Notes: generated from the sequence alone by a model not told the origin. Positions 1-9,143 are shown, numbered from the stretch's first letter. The stretch is 64,000 nt of DNA from Thauera humireducens (GCF_001051995.2 NZ_CP014646.1:744001-808000); one strand, 5' to 3'. Made by a program: numbers and translations.

Positions 1-1135
1 AGCCCATGGCGCTCGCCTGGCTGCGGCATGCGCCGCGCAGCCGGGTGGCCAGCACATCGTCGGGCATCGCCGCGGACCGTTCGGCAAGCGCCGCGATGCG
101 GCGTGCGCTCAGCCGGTAGTGGCTGGCCAGTGCATCGAAGGCAGCGGTCGGGGTGAGGGTGGGACGGTACGCGGCGAGCGCCAGCCGCCATAGCCGGCAT
201 TGGGCCGGTGCGTCCGGGAGGTTGACGGCGAAGGCTTCGGCGTCAGAGAACACGGGTGCGCGTCCAGCAATGCAGATCAGGCGACCGAACCCCTTGTTGC
301 GGCCAACGAAGCGCTCGACCGTCGCCGCAGGGTCGCCCTCCGCGTGCGTGAGCAACAGGGCACTGCCGAGCAGCATGGCGTCGCGCTGCCACAGGCGGGC
401 GAGCGCGTCCTGCTCCGTGGCGCTCGCCGGCAGGTCTGCCGCGCGCAGGCGGAACAGGCTCAGGCCGTGGCGCTCGGCGAGCGCCACGGCGACTTCCTGC
501 TGGCCGTCGGGGTCGTCGCCATGGAAGACGATTGGGCCGGGCAGCCGACCGCGCTCGTCCTGCACGGCGAGCAGGCGTTCGACCAGAAGGGCGTGCTCAG
601 GGCACATCAGCGCTGGCGGGGGCACTGGTTCGAGCAGCGGGGCTAGGCGGGCGTCGAGGGCGTCGAGGCCGGCGAGGAAGTGCAGCACGTTCTCCGTAAT
701 GCGCAGCCGGCCGCCCGTCAGTCCGGCGCCTTCGTCGACCGAGACCAGTTGCCATGTCCGTAGCGGACCCTGGGGCGCCAGCGCGCTCCAGTGCGGCTCC
801 GGCAGTGCCGCCAATGCCAGGCCGAAGCTGGGCCAGGGGGCGGTCTGCCCTTGGGCCTCGGCGCAGCGTGCGGCGAGCCGGCTGTCCATCTCGCACCCGG
901 CGCACAGCAGGACGACGTCGCGCTCGAAGGGGCTGAGGCCGAAGCGCTGCGCCAGCACGTCGATGGCCGGCGGCGCGGGCTGCCGGGCGCGAAGGGCGTC
1001 GGCTTCGACCTGCAGGCGATCGAGCTCGTCGGCGCGGGCTGGCTCGTCGCCCAGCAAGGCATGCAGGCGGGCGAACTCGAGTACCAACAGTCGCTGGTTG
1101 GCGGTGCTCCAGTCGAGGTCGAGCGACGCGTTCAT
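1..1135 (-). CDS. AAA+ ATPase of a contractile injection system, N-terminal part (runs off the window)
   Basis: The frame opens with ATG at 1135 and stays open to base 1, giving at least 378 residues; the C-terminus lies outside the window. The start overlaps the stop of the DUF4255 gene upstream as ATGA, so the two are translationally coupled. Around residue 200 there is a P-loop-like segment (FHGDDPDGQQ) that lacks the usual lysine, as in the degenerate first ATPase-like region of the Pvc15/Afp15-type ATPases of extracellular contractile injection systems. The identification rests on position in the sheath-tube-DUF4255 operon and on this layout. The catalytic AAA+ core would be in the missing part. 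Such ATPases are thought to help particle assembly or release. Confidence 0.72.
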   Translation of the reverse strand, partial: MNASLDLDWSTANQRLLVLEFARLHALLGDEPARADELDRLQVEADALRARQPAPPAIDVLAQRFGLSPFERDVVLLCAGCEMDSRLAARCAEAQGQTAPWPSFGLALAALPEPHWSALAPQGPLRTWQLVSVDEGAGLTGGRLRITENVLHFLAGLDALDARLAPLLEPVPPPALMCPEHALLVERLLAVQDERGRLPGPIVFHGDDPDGQQEVAVALAERHGLSLFRLRAADLPASATEQDALARLWQRDAMLLGSALLLTHAEGDPAATVERFVGRNKGFGRLICIAGRAPVFSDAEAFAVNLPDAPAQCRLWRLALAAYRPTLTPTAAFDALASHYRLSARRIAALAERSAAMPDDVLATRLRGACRSQASAMG

Positions 1136-2442
1136 GTGATCGTCAGCCGAAGGTCGAGGAAGCGAGGTGGCACGACACTGTGGTCGATGATCGGGCTGTC
1201 GATGCCATCGACGCGAAGCCGGACGAGATGCGCGCCGGTCTCGGCGTTGTCGATCACGAAGTCGAGGGTGGCGGTCGGCGCGGTGTAGGTCTGAGGGGCG
1301 AGTTCGCGCTGGCCGACGATGAGCGTGGCGCGCTGCCCGGCGCGCAGCTCGGGCGTGAAGGTGATGGTGACGAGGGCATCGCCCGCCGGGTTGCGTGCCA
1401 CGGTTTGCGGCAGGTTGGTGATGTCCGGGGCGAGGGTGAAGCCGAGGCGATTGCTGTCACGCGGGCGCGGCTCGCCCGCGCGCACGAGCCGCGCGCGCGC
1501 TTCATAGACACCGACCGGGAAATCGGCCGCGCGCGATGCGGGGATGCTGAACACCATGCGCCCGGATTCACTGGCGCCACTTGCCGGCAAGGTCTCCGCC
1601 ACGGCGAAGCGTTCGCTGGCGAGCAGCACTTCGCGTGCGCTGCCATCCAGGTGGTGGCCCTGCAGGGTGACGGCTTCGCCCAGTCGTGCCGCGGGCTGGC
1701 CGGCGGCCGGCAGCACCGCCTCGAGTGCGGGCAGTGGCGGGACGAGATCCGGGGTCACCACCACGCCGCGTTCGCGCCCGGAAACCGGGTCGCGCTCGCC
1801 GCGTGTCAGCACCGGCAGGGGCGCGCGCGTAGACCGGGTCGCTTCGATCAGCACCACCGAGACCTGGTAGGCGGCGCTGGGCCGAAAACTCGACTGTGTC
1901 GCCGACCACAGGCGCGACACCTCCTCGGTGTCGATCGTCAGCGGCGTGATGCGCAAGATCTCGAGCTGGTCGGCCAGGCCGCAGTCGGACAGTGCCCGTA
2001 GCGCCGGCGGCAGCAGTACGCCGACGTCGGGCGAGGGGGTCAGCGCGGCACGGATCATCTCGCGCGTGAGGACCGGGAACTCGTGCAGCAACTGCATCGC
2101 ATAGCCCAGCAGGATCTCCGCGTGGAGGTCGCCGCCACTGTAGGCGGAGAGCAGGTAGTTCAGGTCGAGCGCCAGCGGCGGGTTGCCGACCCGATGGCGT
2201 CCGTCCGGATCGTGGGCCGGGAGGCCAGCGTTGCGCCAGGCAGCGTTGGGTGCGACGCGATACAGGAACAGGTTGAGCTGGCTCGACTCGGCACCGTCGG
2301 CCGGCACGACGCGATCCGGTGCGCGTACGCTGACCGTGACCGCGTTGCCGATCAGTCCCGCCACGTTGTGGTTGACCAGCCCGTCGTTGAGCCGGTCGCG
2401 CAGCACGGCGGTGACCCCGGCGATGGCGAGCGCGGTGCTCAT
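1132..2442 (-). CDS. DUF4255 (Pvc16/Afp16-type) tail-terminator-like protein
   Basis: A 436-residue protein. The N-terminal ~190 residues match the DUF4255 family (AIAGVTAVLRDRLNDG start, then the conserved LNLFLYRVAPNAAWRN and LALDLNYLLSAYSGGD stretches). DUF4255 proteins are the Pvc16/Afp16 components that cap the tube/sheath end in phage-tail-like injection particles. The C-terminal half is longer than the core family and looks beta-rich, with an Ig-like spacing of hydrophobic residues. It overlaps its neighbours by 4 bases at both ends (ATGA at 2439-2442 and 1132-1135), showing a tightly coupled operon. Family assignment is strong; the exact role in this particle is inferred. Confidence 0.88.
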   Translation of the reverse strand: MSTALAIAGVTAVLRDRLNDGLVNHNVAGLIGNAVTVSVRAPDRVVPADGAESSQLNLFLYRVAPNAAWRNAGLPAHDPDGRHRVGNPPLALDLNYLLSAYSGGDLHAEILLGYAMQLLHEFPVLTREMIRAALTPSPDVGVLLPPALRALSDCGLADQLEILRITPLTIDTEEVSRLWSATQSSFRPSAAYQVSVVLIEATRSTRAPLPVLTRGERDPVSGRERGVVVTPDLVPPLPALEAVLPAAGQPAARLGEAVTLQGHHLDGSAREVLLASERFAVAETLPASGASESGRMVFSIPASRAADFPVGVYEARARLVRAGEPRPRDSNRLGFTLAPDITNLPQTVARNPAGDALVTITFTPELRAGQRATLIVGQRELAPQTYTAPTATLDFVIDNAETGAHLVRLRVDGIDSPIIDHSVVPPRFLDLRLTIT

Positions 2443-3242
2443 GCGCCACCCCGGTTGCGGCGATCGAGGTAGTCCTGGAGCGACATCGGTGCCGTGGCGG
2501 CGCGCTCGCGGGCCCTGGGGGTGGCCGCTTCCTGCACCGCCGTCACCTCGATGCGGCCGATGTGGATGTGGATCTCGTCAGTAGCTGCCGGGCCAGCCTC
2601 ACTGGGTTGCGGGCGAGCATCGAATGCAGACGACGCGCCCGGCACGCGCATTCCGCCGCCACGCGCCGTTTTCAGTGGCGCAGGCGCGATGCGCGACCAC
2701 GTCCCGGCGCCAGGCGCGACGCCTGAAGCCGGCAGCGACGCCGGGTCCGAGACCTCCGGCAAGGGTGCGGCAGGCCGGGCAGTCGTTTGCCCGCTCGACT
2801 CGCGGCCTGGTGACCGAGCACCGGGTGACTGCGCTGGAGCGTCTGCAGGCTCTGTCAAACGTCCGGGCTCACGCGCGATGGGGCCCGGCAAGGGGGCGGG
2901 AAGATCCTGCGCGAGGTCGACGGCCGACGCTGCAAGGGTGCCGGTCGCATCGCGCTCGGATGCGGCGACGGATTCCCGCCGGCCCGTGTTTGCGCCAGGG
3001 GGGGCAAACAAGGCTTGCGGTGCGGCGATCGTCGTCGCGCCGGCCGTCCGTACGCGTCCGGCTGTTTCGGCGCCGGCCGAAACCGCACGCGCTCCAGAAG
3101 AAGCGTCACGCGTTTCCTCCGGCGTCGCCAGCGCCGGCGGCGCATGAAAGGGCAGGTGTGCGGGCGCATGCAGGCGTGGTTCGCGCGTCCCGCTGGCCCG
3201 TCTTGCCAGCCGGCTGAAGAGTCCTCCGCCCGATCCGCTCAT
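2439..3242 (-). CDS. Pro/Ala-rich protein of the contractile injection operon
   Basis: A 267-residue protein of low complexity, rich in Ala, Pro, Gly and Arg, with no catalytic motif I can see. The only ordered-looking part is near the C-terminus: DEIHIHIGRIEVTAV followed by a short tail ending SLQDYLDRRNRG. This pattern (an IHIHIGRIEV strand plus a YLxRR tail) recurs in small uncharacterised proteins encoded next to DUF4255 genes. It may be a linker or scaffold that docks through its C-terminus. It is coupled to both neighbours by ATGA overlaps, which supports a real gene despite the odd composition. Confidence 0.7.
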   Translation of the reverse strand: MSGSGGGLFSRLARRASGTREPRLHAPAHLPFHAPPALATPEETRDASSGARAVSAGAETAGRVRTAGATTIAAPQALFAPPGANTGRRESVAASERDATGTLAASAVDLAQDLPAPLPGPIAREPGRLTEPADAPAQSPGARSPGRESSGQTTARPAAPLPEVSDPASLPASGVAPGAGTWSRIAPAPLKTARGGGMRVPGASSAFDARPQPSEAGPAATDEIHIHIGRIEVTAVQEAATPRARERAATAPMSLQDYLDRRNRGGA

Positions 3243-3946
3243 GGCGTCACCCGCGCGAGATAGGCGGCCCGTCGCACGTCACCGAGGGCGAGGATCTCGT
3301 CCTCGCGCCAGCCGTAGCTGCTCGCCAGCAGATGAACCTCGTCGAGCAGCCTGCCGGCATGGGCTTCGATCTCCTCCCACAGGTAGCTGGCGATGTCGAA
3401 GGCGGCCTCGCCCGCATGCCCGCAGGCGGGACACTGGTAGTCCACCGCCAGATCGGCCCAGGGATCGGCTGCTTCGATGGCATGCTCCGCATGCACCAGC
3501 AGCTGGTCGAGCATCGCGTTGTCCGCTGGCGCTTGCGCCTCGTCGGCGATGCAACTCAGGAGCAGTCGCCGCGCGGCTTCGTCAGCGTCCGGGCAGTCGG
3601 CCAGCGCGGCGAGCTGCCGCGCACCGGGGCAGCGGAAGCGATGCCCCTCGACCTCGACCACATCGGGAACCGGCGTCATGGCCGGCAGTTGCGCAAGGTC
3701 GAGCTCGAAGCTCATGCGTTCCCCGCACGCTGGACAGTCGGTCCAGGCCGGGATCGCAGCGCCGAAACAGTCGCGCCGCAGCCGCATCAGCGCGGCATTG
3801 CAGGCGCCCAGCGGCGCATCGGCAAGCGCGTCGGGCGCCAGCCCCGGCTCGGCCACCGCGAACAGCAGCAGTGCGCGGTCCAGCGGATGACGCAGAGCGC
3901 CATGCTCCCAGACCGACAGCAGTTGTGCGGCGCTCAGGGCGGGCAT
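3239..3946 (-). CDS. T4 gp26-like baseplate protein
   Basis: The chosen ATG at 3946 gives 235 residues beginning MPALSAAQLLSVWEHG; a larger open frame extends further upstream but only shadows the tube and sheath genes. The protein resembles the phage T4 gp26-like baseplate hub family found in injection-system operons. It contains two CxxC pairs (CPACGERM near residue 60 and CPACGHAG near 175) suggesting a bound zinc ion, and the C-terminal AASSYGWREDEILAL segment common to this family. It starts 8 bases after the tube gene ends and its stop overlaps the next start. Likely part of the baseplate; the role is inferred from family. Confidence 0.78.
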   Translation of the reverse strand: MPALSAAQLLSVWEHGALRHPLDRALLLFAVAEPGLAPDALADAPLGACNAALMRLRRDCFGAAIPAWTDCPACGERMSFELDLAQLPAMTPVPDVVEVEGHRFRCPGARQLAALADCPDADEAARRLLLSCIADEAQAPADNAMLDQLLVHAEHAIEAADPWADLAVDYQCPACGHAGEAAFDIASYLWEEIEAHAGRLLDEVHLLASSYGWREDEILALGDVRRAAYLARVTP

Positions 3947-3954
3947 GGTGATGC

Positions 3955-4479
3955 TCAGGCCGGTTCGTTGAAGCTGGGCTCGGTCGGTTCGCCGACCTCG
4001 TAGTCGCGCTCCCAGCCCTCGTTCTCGAGCTTGATCGTCTGGATCGCGACCGCGTTGGCGTTGGCATCGAGATCGGGCAGGGCCTGGTACTCCGAAACCC
4101 AGCAGCGATACACCTTGTAGGCGATCGCCAGCTGGCCGGCCTCGTTGTAGACCTCGATGATCAGGTCCTTGCGAAAGTCCTTGAGCGAGACTTCCGCGCC
4201 GAGGCCGGAACCGAAGTTCCACACCTTGTTCGCCCACTGCTCGAACTCGCGGTCGTGGGTGACGCCGCGTTCGAGGGTGATCGCATCGAAGCGGGTGCGG
4301 CCCGGCGACTTGCGCGAGGTCGAAGGGTCGCCGCCCTCGCGGTGTTCGACCAGTTCGGTGCTGCGCTTGAGGGCGCCCACCTTGCTGATGCCGGCGACGT
4401 AGCGACCATCCCATTTGACGCGGAATTTGAAGTTCTTGTAGGGATCGAAGCGCTGCGCGTTGACGCTGAACTGTGCCAT
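3955..4479 (-). CDS. Phage-tail-like inner tube protein
   Basis: A 174-residue protein of the size and sequence pattern of the tube proteins of contractile injection systems (T4 gp19 / Pvc1 / Afp1 type). It begins MAQFSVNAQRFDPYKNFKFR and carries the family's KFRVKWDGRYVAGISKV and LERGVTHDREFEQW stretches. Tube subunits stack as hexamers inside the sheath. It follows the sheath gene with a 12-base gap that contains a good ribosome binding site (GGAGAGACC), and precedes the baseplate gene. No signal peptide is visible, as expected. Confidence 0.92.
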   Translation of the reverse strand: MAQFSVNAQRFDPYKNFKFRVKWDGRYVAGISKVGALKRSTELVEHREGGDPSTSRKSPGRTRFDAITLERGVTHDREFEQWANKVWNFGSGLGAEVSLKDFRKDLIIEVYNEAGQLAIAYKVYRCWVSEYQALPDLDANANAVAIQTIKLENEGWERDYEVGEPTEPSFNEPA

Positions 4480-4491
4480 GACGGTCTCTCC

Positions 4492-6051
4492 TTAGGCTTC
4501 GATCTGTCCGGCCATCTGCTGGATCTTGATGACGACGAACTCGGCCGGCTTGAGCGGCGCGAAGCCGACCAGGATGTTCACGACGCCGCGGTCGATGTCG
4601 TTCTGGGTGGTGGTTTCGGCGTCGCACTTGACGAAGTAGGCGTCGCGCGGGCTGCTGCCCTGGAATGCGCCCTGGCGGAACAGATCCTGCATGAAGGCGC
4701 CGATGTTGAGCCGGATCTGTGCCCACAGCGGCGAATCGTTCGGCTCGAACACGACCCACTGCGTGCCGCGGAACAGGCTTTCCTCGATGTACAGCGCCAG
4801 CCGCCGGACCGGCAGGTACTTCCATTCCGACGCCAGTGCATCGGCGCCGGCCAGCGTGCGTGCACCCCACAGCAGGTGGCCGGTGACCGGGAAACTGCGC
4901 AGGCAGTTGAGTCCGACCGGGTTGAGCACGCCGTTCTGCGCGTCGGTCATGGTGTAGGTGAAGCCCTGCACCCCGGAGAATGAGGCCGCGAGGCCGGCCG
5001 GCGCCTTCCACACGCCGCGCTGGCCGTCGGTGCGGGCGATGATGCCGGCGACCGCACCGCAGGGCGCGAAGTCGGCGAGGCGGTTCTCGCTGAGCGGGTC
5101 GGGCATGCGCAGGCGCGGGAAGTAGGCTGCGGCGTTGATCGCATCGTCGTTGCCGATCGTGGCGCGCAGGCCGTTGACGCCGGCTTCGGCGGTCGCGATC
5201 GCGGTACTCGCGTTCGCAGTCCATGCGGCTGGCGCATCGATGATCAGCATCGCGCGCCGTTCCTGGCAGTAGGCGGCGGCAGTCGCCCAGGTCGCGGCCA
5301 CCAGGTCGGCGTCGAACGAGGGCGGCGGAATGCACAGCAGGTTGAAGAGGTCCGCCGCCTCGAGCGCGTACAGCCCGGTGCGCGCGTCGCGGTCACCGGC
5401 GATCTGGGTGTCGGTGATGGCGCCGCCGTCGGTAGCGGTGGTGGTGGCGTTCGCCGTGCCATCGACCGGACTCTCGTCGGCCGGGGCGGATGTCCTTACC
5501 CTGACGAGGGCGGACTGCGCCTTCAGCACCGTATCCACGAAGCGCGCGCTGCCCGTGTTGACGGAGACGTTGCGGAACGGTTCCGAGGCGACCACGGTGG
5601 TGCCGCCGGCGCGGTCGAGTTCCTCCACCGTCAGGTTGAACAGCAGCGTGTCCGACGTGTCTCGGGTCAGATGGTCGACCCGCGCCCGCAGGCGATTGCC
5701 CCAGGTGCCGGGGCTCGCGGCCTCGAGTACCAGGTTGCCGGAGGTGGTCGCCAGCGTGATCGTCGCGGTGTCGGTGTCGGCATCGCCATTGAACACGCGC
5801 ACGATCAGGGCATCACGGCCACCGTGCTGGAAGAAGTGACTGACCGCGTAGGACATCGTGCTCGAGCGCGACAGCCCGCCGAACAGGCGGCTGTACTCGG
5901 CGAAACTCTGTACGCGGATGGCGCGGTCGACCTCTCCGCGCAGGGCGCGACCGATGAAGGCGGTAATCGACGTGGCGACACCGGTGATCGTGCGTACGCC
6001 ACTCGGAATCTCCTCGATGTAGACCCCGGGGTAACTCAGGACTGACGGCAT
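4492..6051 (-). CDS. Phage-tail-like contractile sheath protein
   Basis: A 519-residue sheath protein. The N-terminus (VLSYPGVYIEEIPSGVRTI) and the C-terminus (LKPAEFVVIKIQQMAGQ) are the most diagnostic stretches of the contractile sheath family of eCIS and related prophage particles; the middle domain is variable, as usual. ATG at 6051 is preceded by GAGGAGT, a good ribosome binding site. It is the first gene of the visible operon, followed by tube, baseplate, DUF4255 and ATPase genes. No effector or receptor-binding gene is visible, so the operon must continue beyond base 1 or elsewhere in the genome. Confidence 0.93.
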   Translation of the reverse strand: MPSVLSYPGVYIEEIPSGVRTITGVATSITAFIGRALRGEVDRAIRVQSFAEYSRLFGGLSRSSTMSYAVSHFFQHGGRDALIVRVFNGDADTDTATITLATTSGNLVLEAASPGTWGNRLRARVDHLTRDTSDTLLFNLTVEELDRAGGTTVVASEPFRNVSVNTGSARFVDTVLKAQSALVRVRTSAPADESPVDGTANATTTATDGGAITDTQIAGDRDARTGLYALEAADLFNLLCIPPPSFDADLVAATWATAAAYCQERRAMLIIDAPAAWTANASTAIATAEAGVNGLRATIGNDDAINAAAYFPRLRMPDPLSENRLADFAPCGAVAGIIARTDGQRGVWKAPAGLAASFSGVQGFTYTMTDAQNGVLNPVGLNCLRSFPVTGHLLWGARTLAGADALASEWKYLPVRRLALYIEESLFRGTQWVVFEPNDSPLWAQIRLNIGAFMQDLFRQGAFQGSSPRDAYFVKCDAETTTQNDIDRGVVNILVGFAPLKPAEFVVIKIQQMAGQIEA

Positions 6052-6477
6052 GGACGCTACTCCTCGGCTGGGCAGGGCCGGGCAGAGCCGTATGCGTCAG
6101 GGAATCGGGCGCGCTGGCGGGGCCGGCCTCGAAATACCCCGCTCGATCCCCCCGGTGGCAACGGATGCCTGCCTGGCGGGTCGTACGGGAATCAGCATGG
6201 GGTGCCAGTCCTGCAGGTCGAGCGGGAGAAACAGGACCTCATGCGCGGTGCTGCTGCTCGACTGCCCAAATGGGGCCGTCAGTGCTACCAATCTAGATCA
6301 CGCGATTGCGAATGCAAATCCGGTTGCATTTTATGGAATATGAGTAATGCGAGCGTCCATCCCCATCCGTCGCAAGGCTTGCGACACGCACGGGCTCCCG
6401 CAGGGGGTGCCCGTGCGTGCTCAGGGCCCGTCCCGGGCTGTTAAGCTTGCGGCCTTTCAATCCTGTCGCGATTGCCA
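6052..6477. promoter_or_regulatory. Intergenic region between divergent sheath operon and diguanylate cyclase
   Basis: No convincing gene lies here. Two dyads stand out: a 7-bp inverted repeat (AATGCAA / TTGCATT, 6311-6317 and 6324-6330) that could be an operator, and a 10-bp perfect inverted repeat (ACGCACGGGC / GCCCGTGCGT, 6386-6395 and 6409-6418) that could form a stable hairpin. Local AT content is higher than in the surroundings, as expected for promoters of the two divergent genes. Confidence 0.4.
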
Positions 6478-7449
6478 ATGAGCACTTCACAACTGCAATT
6501 GTTCCAGGCGGCCGTCATGCAGTCGTGGAACGCGATCGTCATCACCGATGCGGATCTTGCCGGCGGCTGCCGCGTGCAGATCGCCAATCCGGCATTCTGC
6601 GCGATGACGGGCTACACGCTGGAGGAATTGCGCGGGCGCACCTTGAGCATGCTGCAGGGTCCCGACACGGATGCAGCGGTGATCGAGGACCTTCGTACCT
6701 GCCTGCGGGAGGCGCGCTTCTTCGAGGGCACCGCGACCAACTATCGCAAGGACGGTTCGAGCTACATCGTTCGATGGAACATCTCGCCCGTCCGCGACGA
6801 CGAAGGCGTGCTGACGCATTTCATCTCGGTGCAGCAGGACATCTCCGAGCATGTGCGCACCGAGCGGGAGAATCACCTTCTCGCCCGCGCGCTGGACGCC
6901 ACCAGCGACCCCGTATTGCTGACGGATGCGCAGGCGCGGATCATCTTTGCCAACACGGCCTTCACCGAGCTCAACGGCTACTCGGCGGCGGAGATCCGCG
7001 GCCGCACGCCGGCCCTGTTCAAGTCGGGCATGCATGACGAGGCCTTCTACGCCTCCTTGCGCCGTTCGCTCGCCTGCGGGCGGGATTTCCGCGCGACTTT
7101 CATCAACCGGCGCCGCGACGGATCGCTTTATCACGCGGAACAGAGCATCTCCCCGATCTGCGATGAGAAGGGACGGGTCACGCATTACGTCAGCGTGAGC
7201 AAGGACATCTCGAAGCGGGTCGATATGGAGCAGACCCTGCGCGACGCGGCCACCCGCGACATGCTCACCGGCCTCTACAACCGCCATCGCGGCGATCAGC
7301 TGCTCGAGGAAGCGGCGGCCAACGCGCGCACCGACGGCGGCCAGCTGAGCGTGGTCGTGTGCGACGTCGATCATTTCAAGCAGGTCAACGACCGGTTCGG
7401 CCATCCCGCCGGCGACCGCATCCTGGTCGAGATCTCCCGCATCCTGAGA
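6478..7449 (+). pseudogene. Diguanylate cyclase (PAS-PAS-GGDEF), 5' part, cut by the Tn3-family transposon
   Basis: This is the first 324 codons of a gene whose last 96 codons lie at 40948-41235. The protein starts MSTSQLQLFQ (ATG at 6478; a TTG two codons earlier is possible), followed by two PAS domains (about residues 12-125 and 135-250; both contain the NPAFCAMTGY / NTAFTELNGY helix) and the first half of a GGDEF domain (DMLTGLYNRHRGDQLLEE, CDVDHFKQVNDRFGH, GDRILVEISRILR). The transposon inserts directly after ILR. The frame then runs into the transposon end and stops at 7620 after non-native residues, so the GG(D/E)EF signature is missing and the enzyme should be inactive for making cyclic di-GMP. 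Confidence 0.93.
7445..7449. repeat. Target site duplication TGAGA, left copy
   Basis: TGAGA directly precedes the left inverted end and is found again directly after the right end at 40943-40947. A 5-bp duplication is normal for Tn3-family transposition. Confidence 0.96.
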
Positions 7450-7484
7450 GGGGTTCTAAGCCGGAACCGCCGAAAATTCCGTCA
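7450..7484 (+). repeat. Left terminal inverted repeat of the transposon
   Basis: Starts with the GGGG typical of Tn3-family ends and matches the right end (40908-40942, inverted) over 35 bp with one mismatch. Confidence 0.95.
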
Positions 7485-7789
7485 GCCGATCAACGTGGCT
7501 TGTCCCTCGCCCGGTCGATGGGGTAGACCCAACAGTCGTGTCACTAGCCGCCATTTCGATCACGGCAATGCCAGCCGGATGTCACGTCCAGATTGTTCCG
7601 GTCTGGACGGGGCCGACTGACGTCTCGGATGGCGGGTGGCATACAACTGCTGTGACTCCTGCAGGGGGGCGGCTGCCTGACCGGACGGCGAGCATCAACC
7701 CATCTCACGTATTCGTCATGTCAGCTTTGACACTGCGCACGCGACGGCACCCGACCCAGAGCAGCCGTAGAGCTTTTGGGAAAGCTGTC
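7485..7789. other. Gene-free stretch between the left transposon end and the first cassette
   Basis: No supported gene and no recognisable 3'-conserved segment of the integron. The right part (7735-7789, read on the minus strand) holds a noncoding motif, GAACGACAGCTTTCCC then AAGCTC and GGGTCGGGT, that recurs at 17764-17812. Confidence 0.5.
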
Positions 7790-7849
7790 GTTCAACGCCT
7801 GAAATAAGCCGTGCCGCGAAGCGGCATCGGCTTGATTGAATTGTTAGAC
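7790..7849 (-). other. attC site of the catB3 cassette
   Basis: A 60-bp site read on the minus strand: GTCTAAC, AAGCCGA, then CGGCTTA, GTTGAAC, with a palindromic centre. Its first bases overlap the catB3 stop codon, as usual in gene cassettes. Confidence 0.9.
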
Positions 7850-8476
7850 GGCAAACTCGAGCCAATACTTGTGCAGGCCAACAATATTAGACGAGCACAG
7901 CATGGGCATTGCCGCTTTGATCTTCTCCAGTGACCAATTCCACCACTCCATCTCCAGAAGCAATGAAATTTCCTCATCGGTGAAGCGTTTCTTAATCTTC
8001 TTAGCGGGATTGCCGCCAACGATAGCGTAAGGCTCCACATCTTTTGTCACCAACGAGCGGCTGCCTATCACCGCACCGTGCCCGATCTTGATTCCGGGCA
8101 TGACCATTGCCTCAGAGCCGATCCAAACGTCATTGCCAATGACAGTATTACCTGCTTTTTGGAAGGCATCGAGTGCGCTTGAGAATGCAGGTTCTTCCTG
8201 CATATAAAAGAACGGGAAAGATGATGCCCAGTCGTACCGATGCCCCTGATTGCCAGCCATGATAAAGGAAGCCCCACTCCCGATAGAGCAGAAACTACCG
8301 ATGATCAACTTATCAACGTCATCACGGTCCGGAAACAGATACCGTGCGCAGTCATCGAATGAGTGCCCATGATAGTAGCCAGAGTAATAGCTGTACCGCC
8401 CAACTTTGATATTGGGGTTCTTCACTTGCTCAGAAAGCAGCTTGCCTTTGAAGGGGCTATCAAAGTAGTTGGTCAT
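7844..8476 (-). CDS. catB3: Chloramphenicol O-acetyltransferase CatB3 (xenobiotic type)
   Basis: A 210-residue enzyme that inactivates chloramphenicol by acetyl-CoA-dependent O-acetylation. It begins [14 protein letters not shown] and shows the left-handed beta-helix hexapeptide repeats of this family ([40 protein letters not shown]) and ends [10 protein letters not shown] recognise it as CatB3 or a very close allele. It is the last cassette of the first integron array, read away from intI1 towards the transposon end. Expression should come from the Pc promoter at 11063-11091, but an IS630-family element lies between them. Confidence 0.95.
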   Translation of the reverse strand: MTNYFDSPFKGKLLSEQVKNPNIKVGRYSYYSGYYHGHSFDDCARYLFPDRDDVDKLIIGSFCSIGSGASFIMAGNQGHRYDWASSFPFFYMQEEPAFSSALDAFQKAGNTVIGNDVWIGSEAMVMPGIKIGHGAVIGSRSLVTKDVEPYAIVGGNPAKKIKKRFTDEEISLLLEMEWWNWSLEKIKAAMPMLCSSNIVGLHKYWLEFAV

Positions 8477-8504
8477 AAGAGATCCCGCGGTCTGTGACTT
8501 TGCC

Positions 8505-8576
8505 GTCTAACGTTTGACATGAGGGGCGGCCAAGGGCGCCAGCCCTTGGACGTCCCCCTCGATGGAAGGGTTAGGC
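8505..8576 (-). other. attC site of the aacA4 cassette
   Basis: About 72 bp between GTTAGGC-type (8570-8576) and GTCTAAC-type (8505-8511) boxes, with a long GC-rich palindrome between them. It begins at the aacA4 stop codon. Confidence 0.88.
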
Positions 8577-9125
8577 ATCACTGCGTGTTCGCTCGAATGC
8601 CTGGCGTGTTTGAACCATGTACACGGCTGGACCATCTGGGGTGGTTACGGTACCTTGCCTCTCAAACCCCGCTTTCTCGTAGCATCGGATCGCTCGCAAG
8701 TTGCTCGGCGACGGGTCCGTTTGGATCTTGGTGACCTCGGGATCATTGAACAGCAACTCAACCAGAGCTCGAACCAGCTTGGTTCCCAAGCCTTTGCCCA
8801 GTTGTGATGCATTCGCCAGTGACTGGTCTATTCCGCGTACTCCTGGATCGGTTTCTTCTTCCCACCATCCGTCCCCGCTTCCAAGAGCAACGTACGACTG
8901 GGCATACCCAATCGGCTCTCCATTCAGCATTGCAATGTATGGAGTGACGGACTCTTGCGCTAAAACGCTTGGCAAGTACTGTTCCTGTACGTCAGCAAGT
9001 GTCGGGCGTGCTTCTTCTCCGCCCCACCACTCGACGATATGAGATCGATTTAGCCACTCATAGAGCATCGCAAGGTCATGCTCAGTCATGAGGCGCAGTG
9101 TGACGGAATCGTTGCTGTTGGTCAC
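8571..9125 (-). CDS. aacA4: Aminoglycoside 6'-N-acetyltransferase AAC(6')-Ib, Ser variant
   Basis: A 184-residue GNAT enzyme from the usual cassette GTG start at 9125 ([17 protein letters not shown]). It acetylates the 6' amine of aminoglycosides such as tobramycin and kanamycin. Three positions tell the allele: [10 protein letters not shown] keeps Trp and TTPDGPAVY keeps Asp, so it is not the fluoroquinolone-acetylating -cr form; IDQSLANAS has Ser where the common form has Leu, the change associated in the family with the Ib' phenotype (gentamicin in place of amikacin). A longer open frame upstream is cassette DNA, not protein. It is the second cassette of the array. Confidence 0.92.
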   Translation of the reverse strand: MTNSNDSVTLRLMTEHDLAMLYEWLNRSHIVEWWGGEEARPTLADVQEQYLPSVLAQESVTPYIAMLNGEPIGYAQSYVALGSGDGWWEEETDPGVRGIDQSLANASQLGKGLGTKLVRALVELLFNDPEVTKIQTDPSPSNLRAIRCYEKAGFERQGTVTTPDGPAVYMVQTRQAFERTRSDA

Positions 9126-9143
9126 GATGCTGTACTTTGTGAT

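Noticed and set aside
6293..6490. Open frame of 65 codons upstream of the diguanylate cyclase (minus strand)
   Set aside because: It covers the presumed divergent promoter region, has no family features and no good ribosome binding site.
7538..7807. 89-codon open frame near the left transposon end
   Set aside because: It runs into the catB3 attC site and has no recognisable domain or ribosome binding site; treated as noncoding.
8571..9125. Possible aac(6')-Ib-cr
   Set aside because: Trp and Asp are kept at the two diagnostic positions (GDGWWEE and TTPDGP), so the -cr form is excluded.
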